64,000 bases of DNA from Geminocystis sp. NIES-3708 (GTDB lineage Bacteria > Cyanobacteriota > Cyanobacteriia > Cyanobacteriales > Cyanobacteriaceae). Of this stretch, positions 42,063 to 52,148 are shown one piece after another (position 1 is the stretch's first letter; each line of letters begins with the position of its first letter). The translations under genes were made by a program, and so were the position numbers. The stretch spans positions 867,656 through 931,655 of the forward strand of contig NZ_AP014815.1 of the NCBI RefSeq assembly GCF_001548095.1, given 5' to 3'. The notes beneath the pieces were generated by a model. The model ran no database searches. It was given only the letters and a program-made list of their open reading frames with translations, and was not told where the DNA came from.

Positions 42063-43061
42063 TTAGAGTCGAACTTTACCTAAATGCAATCTAGGATTGT
42101 CTTTACTTATATCTCTGATTTTTTCATAAAATTCTTTTTCTTGAGTGGTGATATTACTGGGAGTGGCGATGGCAATTTTAACAAACAAATCACCATAATC
42201 ACCCTTGGCACTACTCCAACCCTTACCTTTAAGTCTCAAAGATTGTCCATGACGAATACCTGAAGGAATTTTAATTTTCACTTCTCCTGCGGGAGTTGGT
42301 ACATTAATTTCACCACCTAAAACCGCTTCATAAGGCGTAATTGGCACTTCACACACTAATTTATCATCTTCAAATTGAAAAAAATCATGAGGTTTTAACT
42401 CTACTTTAAGATAAAGATCACCTCTTTGTTTCGAGAGAGGGTTTAATTGTCCTTTTCCTTTTAACCTAATTTTAGTACCATTTTTAGCACCAGAAGGAAT
42501 CTTAACATTCACGTTTTCTGCCCCTAAATTAAGCTGAGTTTCTACCCCATGATAGGCTTGACTATAACTAAGAGTAATATTTTTTTCTATATCACTCCCT
42601 TTGCTAGTTGTCGATGACGTTTTTGTGCCAAAACCAGTGTTTCCAGAAAACCCAGATGTGCTAGTACGACTACTACGAGAATTTGTATTACCAAATGATC
42701 GTCCTAATAAATCATTGATGAAATCATCAAAACTGCCATAGTTACCAAAATCAAAGTTATTGACACTGGCATTAGGATTTCTGGAAGTTGCATTTCCCCA
42801 AGGAGATTGCCCACTTGCTGATGATGCGGATTGCCAATATCGACCAAATTGATCATATTTTTTGCGCTTATCTGCATCCCCTAAGACTTCATAAGCCTCG
42901 CTAATTTCTTTAAATTTTTCTTCCGCCACTTTATTATCAGGATTTCTATCAGGATGATACTTAACAGCTAATTTACGAAAAGCTTTTTTTATCTCATCTC
43001 CTGTAGCATTTTTGCTAATTCCTAATACTGAATAATAATCTTTGTAATCGTTTGCACCCAT
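42063..43061 (-). CDS. DnaJ-family co-chaperone (type II, CbpA-like)
   Basis: 332 residues. The N-terminal J-domain has the Hsp70-activating His-Pro-Asp (about 37-39), followed by a Gly/Ser/Asn-rich linker (about 80-155) and two beta-sandwich substrate-binding domains (about 160-330). There is no Cys-rich zinc finger, so it is a type II rather than type I DnaJ. It stimulates DnaK ATPase in the cytoplasm. It is downstream of mreB on the same strand, with 169 bp between. Confidence 0.9.
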   Translation of the reverse strand: MGANDYKDYYSVLGISKNATGDEIKKAFRKLAVKYHPDRNPDNKVAEEKFKEISEAYEVLGDADKRKKYDQFGRYWQSASSASGQSPWGNATSRNPNASVNNFDFGNYGSFDDFINDLLGRSFGNTNSRSSRTSTSGFSGNTGFGTKTSSTTSKGSDIEKNITLSYSQAYHGVETQLNLGAENVNVKIPSGAKNGTKIRLKGKGQLNPLSKQRGDLYLKVELKPHDFFQFEDDKLVCEVPITPYEAVLGGEINVPTPAGEVKIKIPSGIRHGQSLRLKGKGWSSAKGDYGDLFVKIAIATPSNITTQEKEFYEKIRDISKDNPRLHLGKVRL

Positions 43062-43121
43062 ATTTTTCTCTTATTTTTAAAAATTAAGCAGGTAATAATT
43101 ATGATAATGATAAATTCTTAA

Positions 43122-43158
43122 AGGGCGAAGGGCGAAGGGTAATTAACAATTAACAATT
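43122..43158. repeat. 7-bp periodic repeats between mreB and the DnaJ-type gene
   Basis: GGGCGAAGGGCGAAGGG followed by ATTAACAATTAACAATTA: two tandem heptamer families side by side, with GGGCGAA and TTAACAA units. Confidence 0.6.
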
Positions 43159-43230
43159 ATAATTTTCAAAAATCAATTGAAATAATGTTGAAGTCAATTC
43201 TCTTCTAGTCTTTTAGTCTCTTCGTCTTCT

Positions 43231-44262
43231 TTACTTTTTGCGACTTGCCCTTCCTAATCTTTCGTAATCTTTTAACACTTCTCCTGTACCATAAACTACG
43301 CATTTAAGAGGATTTGGAGCAATATGGGTGATAATTCCTGTTTCGTTAGCAATAAGACTATCTAAACCTTTAAGCAATGCACCGCCTCCAGCTAACATAA
43401 TACCTCGATCAATTATATCTCCAGCTAATTCAGGGGGAGTTTGTTCAAGGATTTTTTTGATGGCATCAATGATATATTCAACGGTGTCGGCGATACATTC
43501 TCTAATTTCTTCGACGGTAATAGTAACTGTTTTAGGTAATCCTGAGACAATATTTAAACCCCTAATTTCCATGGTTTCTTGATCATCATCCGTCGGATAA
43601 GCCGAACCAATTTGCATTTTCACCTGTTCTGCGGTTCTTTCCCCTATAATTAAATTATAAGATCTTTTCAAATAACGTTTAATAGCATCGCTAACTTCAT
43701 CTCCCGCTACCCTCACTGAGTCACTCAAAACGATACCTTGAAGGCTTAATACTGCTACTTCTGTTGTCCCCCCTCCAATATCCACGATCATATTACCTAC
43801 TGGCTCATCTACAGGCAACCCTGCACCAATGGCGGCGGCTACTGGTTCGTCAATAAATTCTATATTATCGATCGCCCCTGATGTTTCCATGGCTTCTTCT
43901 ACAGCTTTTCTTTCTACTTCAGTAATACCACTAGGTACACCTATAATAATACGAGAACGAGTTAAATTATTATTACCTCTAGCCTTTTTGATAAATTCTC
44001 TAAGCATCATTTCTGTTATTTTTACATCAGTAATAACACCGTCTTTTAAAGGGCGAATTGTTCTGACATTTTTTGGAGTACGTCCTAACATTTTTTGTGC
44101 ATCTTTTCCCACGGCGATGGCTTCATTTTTATCATCATCAATGGCAATAATAGATGGTTCATCCACAACAATGTCTTTGCCGGGTATATAAATTAAAGTA
44201 TTAGCTGTACCTAAATCTATGCCCATATCTTGTGATTCGGTGATACGATCAAATAAACCCAT
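43231..44262 (-). CDS. mreB: Rod shape-determining protein MreB
   Basis: 343 residues, a bacterial actin: phosphate-1 loop Asp-Leu-Gly-Thr-Ala-Asn-Thr (about 17-23), Asp-Glu-Pro-Val-Ala-Ala-Ala-Ile-Gly-Ala, Asp-Ile-Gly-Gly-Gly-Thr-Thr-Glu and Met-Leu-Ala-Gly-Gly-Gly-Ala-Leu. It forms membrane-associated filaments guiding peptidoglycan synthesis. It is a single gene here without adjacent mreC/mreD on the window side. An in-frame basic C-terminus (Arg-Ala-Ser-Arg-Lys-Lys) is typical for cyanobacteria. Confidence 0.95.
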   Translation of the reverse strand: MGLFDRITESQDMGIDLGTANTLIYIPGKDIVVDEPSIIAIDDDKNEAIAVGKDAQKMLGRTPKNVRTIRPLKDGVITDVKITEMMLREFIKKARGNNNLTRSRIIIGVPSGITEVERKAVEEAMETSGAIDNIEFIDEPVAAAIGAGLPVDEPVGNMIVDIGGGTTEVAVLSLQGIVLSDSVRVAGDEVSDAIKRYLKRSYNLIIGERTAEQVKMQIGSAYPTDDDQETMEIRGLNIVSGLPKTVTITVEEIRECIADTVEYIIDAIKKILEQTPPELAGDIIDRGIMLAGGGALLKGLDSLIANETGIITHIAPNPLKCVVYGTGEVLKDYERLGRASRKK

Positions 44263-44466
44263 TTTTATATCCTCAATTTTTATATAAGTTTTGCTTCTAA
44301 AATTTAATAATGTACAAAGAATACTCTAGTATAATTTTTAAATTAAAAAAATCTAGCATAAAATCAACCATATATGAAGATGTATCGATAAATATAATGA
44401 TTCTACTGTTAGATTCATTGGTCTTATGATAGAATATTTTTATTTAGTACATTTATACGCAAAACC

Positions 44467-44823
44467 ATGAGCTTAAATATAGTACATTTAGTCGGTCGTG
44501 CTGGAATGAATCCAGAAATTCGTTATTTTGATTCAGGAAAAGTAAAATGTCGTATTACTCTTGCCGTTAATAGAGTTAGTAAAAAAGACGATCAACCTGA
44601 TTGGTTTGAGTTAGAAATTTGGGGTAAAACAGCGGAAGTTGCAGCTAATTACGTGAAAAAAGGTAGTTTAATTGGTATTCAAGGAGCTTTAAAAATTGAT
44701 ACTTGGAGCGATCGCAATAGTGGAGATCAGCGTTCAAAACCAGTTATTAACGTTGATAAACTCGATTTATTAGGATCAAAAAAAGATAATGAAAATTATC
44801 AAAATAATGATGGGAACTTTTAG
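44467..44823 (+). CDS. ssb: Single-stranded DNA-binding protein
   Basis: 118 residues, an OB fold (about 1-105): Asn-Ile-Val-His-Leu-Val-Gly-Arg-Ala-Gly, Trp-Phe-Glu-Leu-Glu-Ile-Trp-Gly, Leu-Ile-Gly-Ile-Gln-Gly. The short Asn/Asp-rich tail lacks the canonical acidic Asp-Asp-Ile-Pro-Phe end of E. coli SSB, as in some cyanobacterial paralogues. It binds ssDNA in replication and repair. Confidence 0.88.
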   Translation: MSLNIVHLVGRAGMNPEIRYFDSGKVKCRITLAVNRVSKKDDQPDWFELEIWGKTAEVAANYVKKGSLIGIQGALKIDTWSDRNSGDQRSKPVINVDKLDLLGSKKDNENYQNNDGNF

Positions 44824-44837
44824 ATAAAAACAGGCAA

Positions 44838-44866
44838 TTTGTAGGGGTGAATTGATTTTACCCTAC
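44838..44866 (+). terminator. Putative hairpin repeat downstream of ssb
   Basis: TAGGGGTGAAT and a partly complementary TTTTACCCTA form an imperfect hairpin 15 bp after the ssb stop. The half TTTGTAGGGGTGAAT is the complement of the repeats at 22896 and 53398. Confidence 0.45.
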
Positions 44867-45028
44867 TAATTAGGAATATTCTTTGTCTATAAAATCAAAA
44901 AAGTTTTACAATACTAAACAATAACTTGATTAATTTTAATAGTTAGTTAAGAAAACAGGTCATAAACGTTGTTTAATAGAACAATTAAATGACTGTTAAT
45001 TATTCATGGTGTGAAGTGAAGGAGAAAA

Positions 45029-45751
45029 ATGACAGCAAATAGCCAACTTGTTTCCGTAAAGGTAATTCAGGGTTTGGCAAGACGAGGATTAATTAGTATA
45101 TCTCGTCAGCCGAATCGGGAACAAATAAGAATTACAAAAGAATTTTATAAGCGCAGCTTTGATATTATTTTTTCAGCATCTGTTTTAGTTATATTTTCGC
45201 CCTTATATCTAATCTTAGGTGTTTTAGTGGCGTTTGCTTCTCCTGGACCGATTTTTTATCGGCAAGAAAGAGTTGGAAGAAATTTTAAAAGGTTTAAATG
45301 TATTAAATTTAGGACGATGGTAGTAAATGCCGATCAAGTTTTAGGAGAAATGTTGGCACGATGTCCGGAAAAACGTCAGGAATTTGAAGATAATTTTAAG
45401 CTCAAAGATGATCCCCGTATTACTTGGATTGGTAAGTTTTTGCGTTGGACAAGTTTAGATGAATTTCCCCAATTTTTCAATGTTTTAAAAGGTGATATGA
45501 GTGTAGTTGGACCTCGTCCTCTTGTTCCTGATGAATTACATAAGTATGGTAACAAAATGGATCGAGTTCTGACGATTAAGCCTGGTATTACTGGATTGTG
45601 GCAAGTTTCAGGGCGTAATGATATTCCTTACCCTCAAAGAGTCCTCATTGATGTTTATTACGTTAATCATCATAATTGGTTATTAGATATTTGGATTATA
45701 ATAAAGACTATTGGAGTTGTTATTTTTCCGAAAAATAGCGGAGCATATTAG
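45029..45751 (+). CDS. Polyprenyl-phosphate sugar-1-phosphate transferase
   Basis: 240 residues of the bacterial sugar transferase (WbaP/EpsL-like) family: a membrane helix (about 48-72), Phe-Tyr-Arg-Gln-Glu-Arg-Val-Gly, Lys-Phe-Arg-Thr-Met, Asp-Glu-Phe-Pro-Gln-Phe-Phe-Asn-Val-Leu-Lys-Gly-Asp-Met-Ser-Val-Val-Gly-Pro-Arg-Pro and Pro-Gly-Ile-Thr-Gly-Leu-Trp-Gln-Val-Ser-Gly-Arg. It transfers a sugar phosphate to undecaprenyl phosphate, starting exopolysaccharide or lipid-linked glycan assembly at the inner membrane. The exact sugar is unknown. The N-terminal 38 residues are poorly conserved. Confidence 0.92.
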   Translation: MTANSQLVSVKVIQGLARRGLISISRQPNREQIRITKEFYKRSFDIIFSASVLVIFSPLYLILGVLVAFASPGPIFYRQERVGRNFKRFKCIKFRTMVVNADQVLGEMLARCPEKRQEFEDNFKLKDDPRITWIGKFLRWTSLDEFPQFFNVLKGDMSVVGPRPLVPDELHKYGNKMDRVLTIKPGITGLWQVSGRNDIPYPQRVLIDVYYVNHHNWLLDIWIIIKTIGVVIFPKNSGAY

Positions 45752-45868
45752 TAATTAATAATTAATAATTAATATAGCCAACTTAAATGATTTTTAAACT
45801 ATCAAATAGTAGTAAATAATTATTATAACTCTGTCAATTCTATCTTCCTAAATTATCAAAAAATCCCC

Positions 45869-47614
45869 ATGGCAAATTCTCGACTTAATAAATTAATATC
45901 TTATTTAAAACCTCATCAAGATAAGCTATATTGGGGAACTTCTGCTTTATTGGTAGTAAATATTATCGGGGTTTATATTCCTTGGTTAATTCGTGATATT
46001 TTTGATGATTTGCAAGATAATTTTGCTTATAAAACTCTTCTAGGCTATGTTGTTCTTCTGTTTGTTTTAGCTGGAATCATGTGGTGTATTCGGATGTTTT
46101 CCAGAGTCATTATTTTTGGCATTGGCAGACAGGTAGAATTTGATTTAAAACAACGTATTTTTGAACATTTATTAAAATTAGAACCAGCTTATTTTAATGT
46201 TAATACTTCAGGAGATTTAATTAATCGTGCTACCAGTGATGTCGATAATATTCGTCGTTTAGTAGGATTTGCTATTTTAAGTATAATTAATACTATATTT
46301 GCCTATGCTTTAACTTTACCAGCAATGCTTTTCATTAACGTCAGATTAAGTTTAATGGCTTTAGCTATTTATCCTTTAATGTTATTTACCGTACAATTAT
46401 TTAGTGATAAATTAAGAGAAGAACAATTAGACGTACAAGAAAAATTATCCGATATTAGTGAATTGATTCAAGAAGATATGAGCGGTATTTCCTTGATTAA
46501 AATTTACGCTCAAGAAGACAACGAAAAAAAAGCTTTTGCAGAAAAAAATAAGCATTTATTAAAAGCTAATTTAAACTTAGCACAAACCAGAAATTTATTA
46601 TTTCCTGTTATTGGTGGTATCGCTAATATTAGTTTATTGATTTTATTGTGGTTTGGTACTGCGGATATTGAAAAAGGTTTAATTACCGTGGGTGATTTTA
46701 TCGCCTTAATTATTTATGTCGAAAGATTAGTTTTTCCCACTGCTTTACTAGGTTTTACCATTACTACTTATCAACGGGGTGAGGTTAGTATTGATCGTGT
46801 GGAGTCTATTACCCAAGTTGAATCCAAAATACAAAATAATCAAACTTCTGTCAACTTACCAGTGGAAAAAGTTAAGGGAGAAATCAAAGCTGTTAACCTT
46901 CATTTTACTTATCCAAATAATAATCATCCTGTCTTAGATAATCTCAATTTTACGATTAATTCTGGTGAAACTGTTGCTATTGTAGGTTCAATTGGTTCAG
47001 GAAAATCAACTCTTGCCAATTCGATTCCTCGTTTATTAGAAATTGAATCTGGACAATTATTTTTAGATGGTATTGATATTACTAATATTAATTTAACTGA
47101 TTTACGTCAAGCCATCGCCTATGTACCTCAAGATAGTTTTCTATTCTCTACTACGATTAAAAATAACATTGCTTATAGTGATCCTGTTGGAGACATAATA
47201 GATGTAGAATATGCTGCTAAACAAGCACAAATTCACCCAGAAATTATTACTTTTCCTCAAAAATATGATACTTTGGTGGGAGAAAGGGGTATAAGTCTTT
47301 CTGGTGGACAAAGACAACGTAGCTCATTAGCAAGGGCTTTATTTGCCGATGCACCTATATTAATTTTAGATGATGCACTTTCTAGTGTTGATAATCAAAC
47401 GGCAACTAAAATTTTAGAAAATCTTAAACAAGAGAAAGGAAAAACAGTGATTTTTATTACCCATCAATTATCGGCGGCACAAAATGCCGATCGTATTTTA
47501 GTGATGGAAGCAGGTAAAATTATTCAATCAGGTACTCATGAAGAGTTATTTTATCAAGAAGGATTATATAAATCTCTATGGCAACAACATCAATTAGAAG
47601 AAATTTTAAGTTAG
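45869..47614 (+). CDS. ABC transporter, fused permease and ATPase (exporter type)
   Basis: 581 residues. A six-helix transmembrane domain (about 15-320) is followed by the nucleotide-binding domain with Walker A Gly-Ser-Ile-Gly-Ser-Gly-Lys-Ser-Thr (about 378-386), Q-loop, signature Leu-Ser-Gly-Gly-Gln-Arg-Gln-Arg and Walker B Ile-Leu-Ile-Leu-Asp-Asp-Ala, then the His-Gln-Leu switch. It is a half-transporter of the MsbA/multidrug type that would dimerise. The substrate is unknown; the upstream sugar transferase gene might point to envelope glycans or lipids. Confidence 0.92.
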   Translation: MANSRLNKLISYLKPHQDKLYWGTSALLVVNIIGVYIPWLIRDIFDDLQDNFAYKTLLGYVVLLFVLAGIMWCIRMFSRVIIFGIGRQVEFDLKQRIFEHLLKLEPAYFNVNTSGDLINRATSDVDNIRRLVGFAILSIINTIFAYALTLPAMLFINVRLSLMALAIYPLMLFTVQLFSDKLREEQLDVQEKLSDISELIQEDMSGISLIKIYAQEDNEKKAFAEKNKHLLKANLNLAQTRNLLFPVIGGIANISLLILLWFGTADIEKGLITVGDFIALIIYVERLVFPTALLGFTITTYQRGEVSIDRVESITQVESKIQNNQTSVNLPVEKVKGEIKAVNLHFTYPNNNHPVLDNLNFTINSGETVAIVGSIGSGKSTLANSIPRLLEIESGQLFLDGIDITNINLTDLRQAIAYVPQDSFLFSTTIKNNIAYSDPVGDIIDVEYAAKQAQIHPEIITFPQKYDTLVGERGISLSGGQRQRSSLARALFADAPILILDDALSSVDNQTATKILENLKQEKGKTVIFITHQLSAAQNADRILVMEAGKIIQSGTHEELFYQEGLYKSLWQQHQLEEILS

Positions 47615-47651
47615 TTGATTGAATCGTTAATGTTAATTGTTAATTTATATA

Positions 47652-47849
47652 TTATCTAGTCAAATAGGAAATTCCCACCAAAAATCCTAATAATGCAAAA
47701 GTTGTTAGAAAAAAGTGCTTTAAAGATGTTCCTCTTTTTTTTACCATATTACGCATCGCTAATTTTACGTAACTGTCTTGAGGTTTAACATCAGATTTTA
47801 GATTCTCTAAGTCTTTAGTTCTTGTAGATTCAGGAGTAGAATTGGTCAT
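47652..47849 (-). CDS. Small DUF3285-type membrane protein
   Basis: 65 residues with one C-terminal membrane helix (about 46-64) and the conserved Tyr-Val-Lys-Leu-Ala-Met-Arg-Asn-Met-Val-Lys-Lys-Arg-Gly-x-Ser-Leu segment of a small cyanobacterial family (DUF3285). Function unknown. It is convergent with the ABC transporter gene. Confidence 0.8.
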   Translation of the reverse strand: MTNSTPESTRTKDLENLKSDVKPQDSYVKLAMRNMVKKRGTSLKHFFLTTFALLGFLVGISYLTR

Positions 47850-48116
47850 AAATTTACTTTTAAGGACTATATTAAATGATAAGGACTAAATAACTAAAGG
47901 AATATATTTAGGGAGTTTTTTCCTCATTATATTAATTTATATTAATAATTAACCATCAAAATTTAACAATTAATAATTATTCTATAGCTCAAGAATGCTT
48001 AATAGAAAAAACATTCCCCAGTCGCATTAACTATAGATTTTTTTTAAGTATTATCAGAAACTAGTCAATTAAATATCATTTTTTGTTTAAGTATGGACTC
48101 CAAAAATAATACATAA

Positions 48117-48380
48117 ATTCTTGAAGCAACACAATTAGGACAAGCTAATGTTTCACAACACTTGAAAATTTTAGCTCAAGTAGGAATTGTCACCCGTAAT
48201 CACAAACGAATTAATGTTTATGATCAAGTAGCTAATCTTTTTACATTTCAATTATGTGATTGAGTTAGCAATGCTTTATCAATACAAATTTAGCAACAAC
48301 ATCAACAAATTGTACATTTTAAACTAATAAAACAACAATTAGAGCAGAATAATAAATCAAAATTTCCTAACAATTATTAA
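48117..48380 (+). pseudogene. ArsR-family regulator remnant
   Basis: One frame reads a helix-turn-helix with Leu-Gly-Gln-Ala-Asn-Val-Ser-Gln-His-Leu-Lys-Ile-Leu-Ala, then Gly-Ile-Val-Thr-Arg and a Phe-Gln-Leu-Cys-Asp segment. In-frame TGA and TAG interrupt it after Asp and after Ser-Ile-Gln-Ile, and it continues to TAA at 48380. The N-terminal helices upstream of 48117 are gone. The rest of 47850-48621 contains no other recognisable gene. Confidence 0.75.
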
Positions 48381-48621
48381 CTATTTCTTCATCATTACTG
48401 AAGTTGATCTTAAACTCATAACTATCAAAAATAGAAGTAATTAAATAAATCTTACATTGGATGATTATATAAAAATAGATTTGATTGCTAATTAGGAAAA
48501 TTGATGAATATAGAGAAGATTTATATCTAAAATTATGATTTATTTAGTATGATCTATTATTATAGATGTTAAAATCTAGGCAAAAAAGTAAAGTGTAACC
48601 AATATTACTAATTTAAAAATT

Positions 48622-48909
48622 ATGAATGAATCTTATACAAATGGTACGGAAGAACAAACTCTCAATCGTGATGAAAGAGTCAAACAACTCAAAAATATGA
48701 TTGACACTTTACATATTGCAGAAGATATTTCTAAAAATGGTTATTTAATTACTAGCTCAGAATTAGCAGATTTAATGGATATTAATGCTAGTGCCGTCAC
48801 CAGTAGGGGTGAAGAATGGTCTTGGCGGAACTGGATTGTTTCTAGGGTAAGACGAGAGGGGAATCAAATTCTTTGGCAACTAGAAAGAGTAGAAAAAATT
48901 AATACTTAA
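48622..48909 (+). CDS. Small conserved-looking protein, function unknown
   Basis: 95 residues, soluble. The N-terminal part is a charged helix (Arg-Asp-Glu-Arg-Val-Lys-Gln-Leu-Lys); the middle looks like a helix-turn-helix (Leu-Ile-Thr-Ser-Ser-Glu-Leu-Ala-Asp-Leu-Met-Asp-Ile-Asn-Ala-Ser-Ala-Val) followed by Trp-x-Trp-Arg-Asn-Trp-Ile-Val. I believe related short proteins occur in other cyanobacteria, but I cannot name a family. It is convergent with larB. A DNA-binding role is only a guess. Confidence 0.65.
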   Translation: MNESYTNGTEEQTLNRDERVKQLKNMIDTLHIAEDISKNGYLITSSELADLMDINASAVTSRGEEWSWRNWIVSRVRREGNQILWQLERVEKINT

Positions 48910-48940
48910 TAATTAATCATTAACAATTAACAATTAAATT
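48908..48940. repeat. 7-bp periodic repeats between the 95-aa gene and larB
   Basis: TAATAATTAATCATTAACAATTAACAATTAAA shows TTAACAA units spaced 7 bp apart, between convergent genes. Confidence 0.5.
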
Positions 48941-48943
48941 GTC

Positions 48944-49705
48944 TTAAAATCGATTAGCTAACCTTAAAATTTGCCCAGCTAACATAGCGGCCCCAAAACC
49001 ATTATCAATATTAACAACTCCGATACCTGTGGCACAAGAATTGAGCATCGTTAACAAGGCTGATAAACCACCAAAACTTGCACCATAACCTATACTTGTG
49101 GGTACAGCAATAATTGGACAACTGGCTAAACCAGCCACGACACTAGGTAATGCTCCTTCCATTCCTGCTACAACAATTAATACATCTGCTTCAGCAATTA
49201 AGTGACGATTACTCAATAATCGATGAATTCCTGCTACTCCAACATCCCATAATCTTTCTACCTCAAAACCAGATAACTCCGCTGTAATTGCCGATTCTTC
49301 CGCAATAGGCAAGTCAGCAGTACCTGCGGTAATAATAGAAATTTTTCCTTTATATTTGACTGAATTTTGCCCTATAGCCGCAATTTTTGCCATAGGATAG
49401 TATCGCAAATCATTAATATTTTCTTGTAATATCTCTGCTATTTCTGGTTCTAATCTTGTAGCCATCACAACAGAAGATTTTTCTCTCATGATGGTGATAA
49501 TTTGGATCATCTGTTCAGTGGTTTTTCCTTGACTCCAAATCACTTCGGGAAATCCCGTACGTAGTTGTCGATGATGATCAATTTTGGCAAAATCTCCTAT
49601 AGGTTCAAAATCTAGGTATTCTAATTTTTTGATACCTTCTTCTGGAGATATTTTTCCTTTGGCTATGGCTGATAATAGTTTTTCTAAAGATTGGCGATCA
49701 CGCAT
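48944..49705 (-). CDS. larB: LarB, nickel-pincer cofactor biosynthesis carboxylase
   Basis: 253 residues. The C-terminal half is a PurE-like fold (Ile-Ile-Thr-Ala-Gly-Thr-Ala-Asp-Leu-Pro-Ile-Ala-Glu-Glu-Ser, then Val-Ala-Gly-Met-Glu-Gly-Ala-Leu-Pro-Ser-Val and Val-Pro-Thr-Ser-Ile-Gly-Tyr-Gly). LarB carboxylates nicotinic acid adenine dinucleotide in the first step of nickel-pincer nucleotide synthesis. larC and larE are not in the window, so the pathway is dispersed or LarB acts alone, as often seen in cyanobacteria. Glu/Asp-rich N-terminus. Confidence 0.9.
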   Translation of the reverse strand: MRDRQSLEKLLSAIAKGKISPEEGIKKLEYLDFEPIGDFAKIDHHRQLRTGFPEVIWSQGKTTEQMIQIITIMREKSSVVMATRLEPEIAEILQENINDLRYYPMAKIAAIGQNSVKYKGKISIITAGTADLPIAEESAITAELSGFEVERLWDVGVAGIHRLLSNRHLIAEADVLIVVAGMEGALPSVVAGLASCPIIAVPTSIGYGASFGGLSALLTMLNSCATGIGVVNIDNGFGAAMLAGQILRLANRF

Positions 49706-49712
49706 TTATAAG

Positions 49713-49745
49713 TATTGGATATTGGATATTGGGTAATGGTTAATG
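49713..49745. repeat. 7-bp periodic repeats upstream of larB
   Basis: TATTGGATATTGGATATTGGGTAA: three heptamer units (ATTGGAT) directly upstream of the larB start. Confidence 0.5.
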
Positions 49746-49950
49746 AGTAAGAATTTAAAAAATTTTTTAGGAATTTTAAAAGATGTAGATTCAATGGGTT
49801 TTAGCTTATCAATTATTAATTATCAGTTATTAATCAAGTATTCATAATTACCTATTCAATACTAATTATATATTTATTTTAATAAATGACAAAAAAATGT
49901 AACAATGGGTTTAATAATTGCAGTAATTTAGAAAAGCGATCGCGAATAAT

Positions 49951-52134
49951 ATGACAAAAGCTCCATTTTATCAAGGAATTCAGTATTTTAATGAAGAATT
50001 ACCCTATTTTAATGATTATGGTCAAGAAACAGCAATTTTAGAGGGAAAAACAGCTATATCTTCTCCCAGTGATAAAAAAGCAGTATATCAAACTCTTCTG
50101 GCGGCAGATGCCTTGCGTTATCTTACCCTTCATATTACTGCCAGTAAAGAATCAGGACATCCGGGAGGTTTTGCTAGTTGTGCTGAAGTTATCGCTTCTT
50201 TAGTCATGTTAGGGCATAAAAATTTAATTACCGAAGTTGGACACCACGCCCCTGGATTTTATAGTACTGTATTTATGGATAAATCCCTTGAAAAAATGGG
50301 AATTTATACTGTAGAAGATATGAGCAACCGTTTTCGGGAAATGCACGGTCTTTTAGGGCATTTATCAGGACAAATCCCCGGATTATTAAATCCTGCTGGA
50401 CCTCTTGGGCAAGGACAACATTTTGCGATGGCTGGAGCGAAATTACACCCAAATACTTTATTTCCTGTTACTATCGGTGACGGTGGATTAGGTGAGCCTT
50501 ATATCATGAGTAGTTTTGGGCATTTCAACACTGCTTATCCTGAATCTACGAACTTTTTACCGATTTTAGTGTGGAATGGTTATTCACAAGAGCATCATAG
50601 TATGGTATCCACAAAAACTAATGAGGAAATGATCGCCTATTGGCAGGGTAATGGTTTTAAAAAGGTAATTTTAGTTAACGCTAAAGACTTTGATGACGCT
50701 AATCAAGAAGGGGAATATGTCGATAGCACTAAATTTTCCTTTGAAAAACGCTTAGAATTTACTCAGGCTGTATTAGAAGCCACTGACAAAGCCGCACAAT
50801 CGGCATTAGAAGGGACATTAACTGTTTTAATCATTAAACAACTAAAGGGTGCTGGAGTTCATAAAAGAGGTTCACAATCTCATAACCTTTACCCTGGCGA
50901 CACTTTAAATAAAGATTATATCGTTTCAGCACTCCAAGAAAGAGCCTTAAGTAAACAAGCATGGGAATTAGTGCGTAGTAATTTTGTTCGTGCTAATGGT
51001 GGTTCAAATTCTGAAAAAGCCGTTACTGAATCAGTGTTACCCTTACCAGATTTAGGAAAATTACCTTTAACAGAATTTGCCGTTGGAGGTGATAAAAAAG
51101 TATCTACCACCGCTATGGGTGAATTAGTAGTTTATGTAGGCAAAAATGACCCTAATTTTGTCGTCACAAATGCTGATGGTAACGCCGCATCGGGAATCAA
51201 TAATATTAACATTGGCTTAAAAATCGTTCATCCTACCACTGACGCTACTTATTTCCAACAACCTCAAGGGCAAGTATATGAGCCTTTAAGTGAAGATGCC
51301 TGTGCTGGTTTTGCCGTTGCCTTATCCTTGTTTGGATCTCGTAGTTTATGGTGTTCTTATGAGTCATTTGCCATCAATGGTTTACCTATCTGGCAAACTG
51401 TAACCCAAGCTATGGCAGAATTGAGACGGGAAACACCTTCTACTATAACCCTTTTCACCGCAGGAGCTTTAGAGCAAGGGCGTAACGGATGGACTCATCA
51501 ACGTCCTGAAATCGAGAGTTATTTTGCCGCTATGATGCGTAATGGCAATATTTTCCCTCTTTTCCCCTGTGATGCTAATAGTACGCAAATTTGTTATGAA
51601 TGGGCATTAGGCACTACTAATAAAGGTATTACTATCACCGTTAGTAAGTCTCCTTTACCAATTTTAACTACTTTTGAGCAAACCAGAGAAGCCCTTGAAA
51701 AAGGCGGTGTGATTTTACATGAGTCTGAAGGTAGCAAAAAAATTGTTTTTCCCGTCATCGGTGACATGACTTTAATTCCTGTTTTTGAAGCTGCGAAAAT
51801 TTTGGAAGCAGAAGGCTATGGAGTGCGTATCGTATCCGTTATCAATCCTCGTCGTTTATATCGCCCTACTGATGTAGCTTGGGATAGTTGCACCGTTAAA
51901 GATGATAACTTCCTTGATAATGCTGGTTTTGATTTATTATTTGGAGGTGATGTGGTAATTGGTGTTACTGGTGGCACAAGTGCAATGTTAGAGCCTATTA
52001 TGCTACGCAGTAATGTTAAACGAGACACTTTCGCATGGAAACGAGGGGAAACTACAGCTAGTGCAGGGGAATTAATGGCATTTAACGGTTTAACGGCGAC
52101 GGCTCTAGCTTCCAGAGCAAAACAATTGGCTTAG
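49951..52134 (+). CDS. Thiamine-diphosphate enzyme, transketolase/phosphoketolase-like
   Basis: 727 residues. The N-terminal part has Ser-Gly-His-Pro-Gly-Gly and Gly-Gln-Gly-Gln, with a ThDP/Mg2+-binding Gly-Asp-Gly-Gly-Leu-Gly-Glu segment; a pyrimidine-domain-like middle has Ala-Gly-Phe-Ala-Val-Ala-Leu-Ser near Phe-Gly-Ser-Arg-Ser-Leu; the C-terminal domain is present. It resembles the second, shorter phosphoketolase/transketolase-like protein of Synechocystis (Sll0529) more than classical transketolase. Activity on sugar phosphates is plausible but not established by sequence alone. A GCGATCGC octamer lies just before the start. Confidence 0.7.
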   Translation: MTKAPFYQGIQYFNEELPYFNDYGQETAILEGKTAISSPSDKKAVYQTLLAADALRYLTLHITASKESGHPGGFASCAEVIASLVMLGHKNLITEVGHHAPGFYSTVFMDKSLEKMGIYTVEDMSNRFREMHGLLGHLSGQIPGLLNPAGPLGQGQHFAMAGAKLHPNTLFPVTIGDGGLGEPYIMSSFGHFNTAYPESTNFLPILVWNGYSQEHHSMVSTKTNEEMIAYWQGNGFKKVILVNAKDFDDANQEGEYVDSTKFSFEKRLEFTQAVLEATDKAAQSALEGTLTVLIIKQLKGAGVHKRGSQSHNLYPGDTLNKDYIVSALQERALSKQAWELVRSNFVRANGGSNSEKAVTESVLPLPDLGKLPLTEFAVGGDKKVSTTAMGELVVYVGKNDPNFVVTNADGNAASGINNINIGLKIVHPTTDATYFQQPQGQVYEPLSEDACAGFAVALSLFGSRSLWCSYESFAINGLPIWQTVTQAMAELRRETPSTITLFTAGALEQGRNGWTHQRPEIESYFAAMMRNGNIFPLFPCDANSTQICYEWALGTTNKGITITVSKSPLPILTTFEQTREALEKGGVILHESEGSKKIVFPVIGDMTLIPVFEAAKILEAEGYGVRIVSVINPRRLYRPTDVAWDSCTVKDDNFLDNAGFDLLFGGDVVIGVTGGTSAMLEPIMLRSNVKRDTFAWKRGETTASAGELMAFNGLTATALASRAKQLA

Positions 52135-52148
52135 TTATCTATTATTTT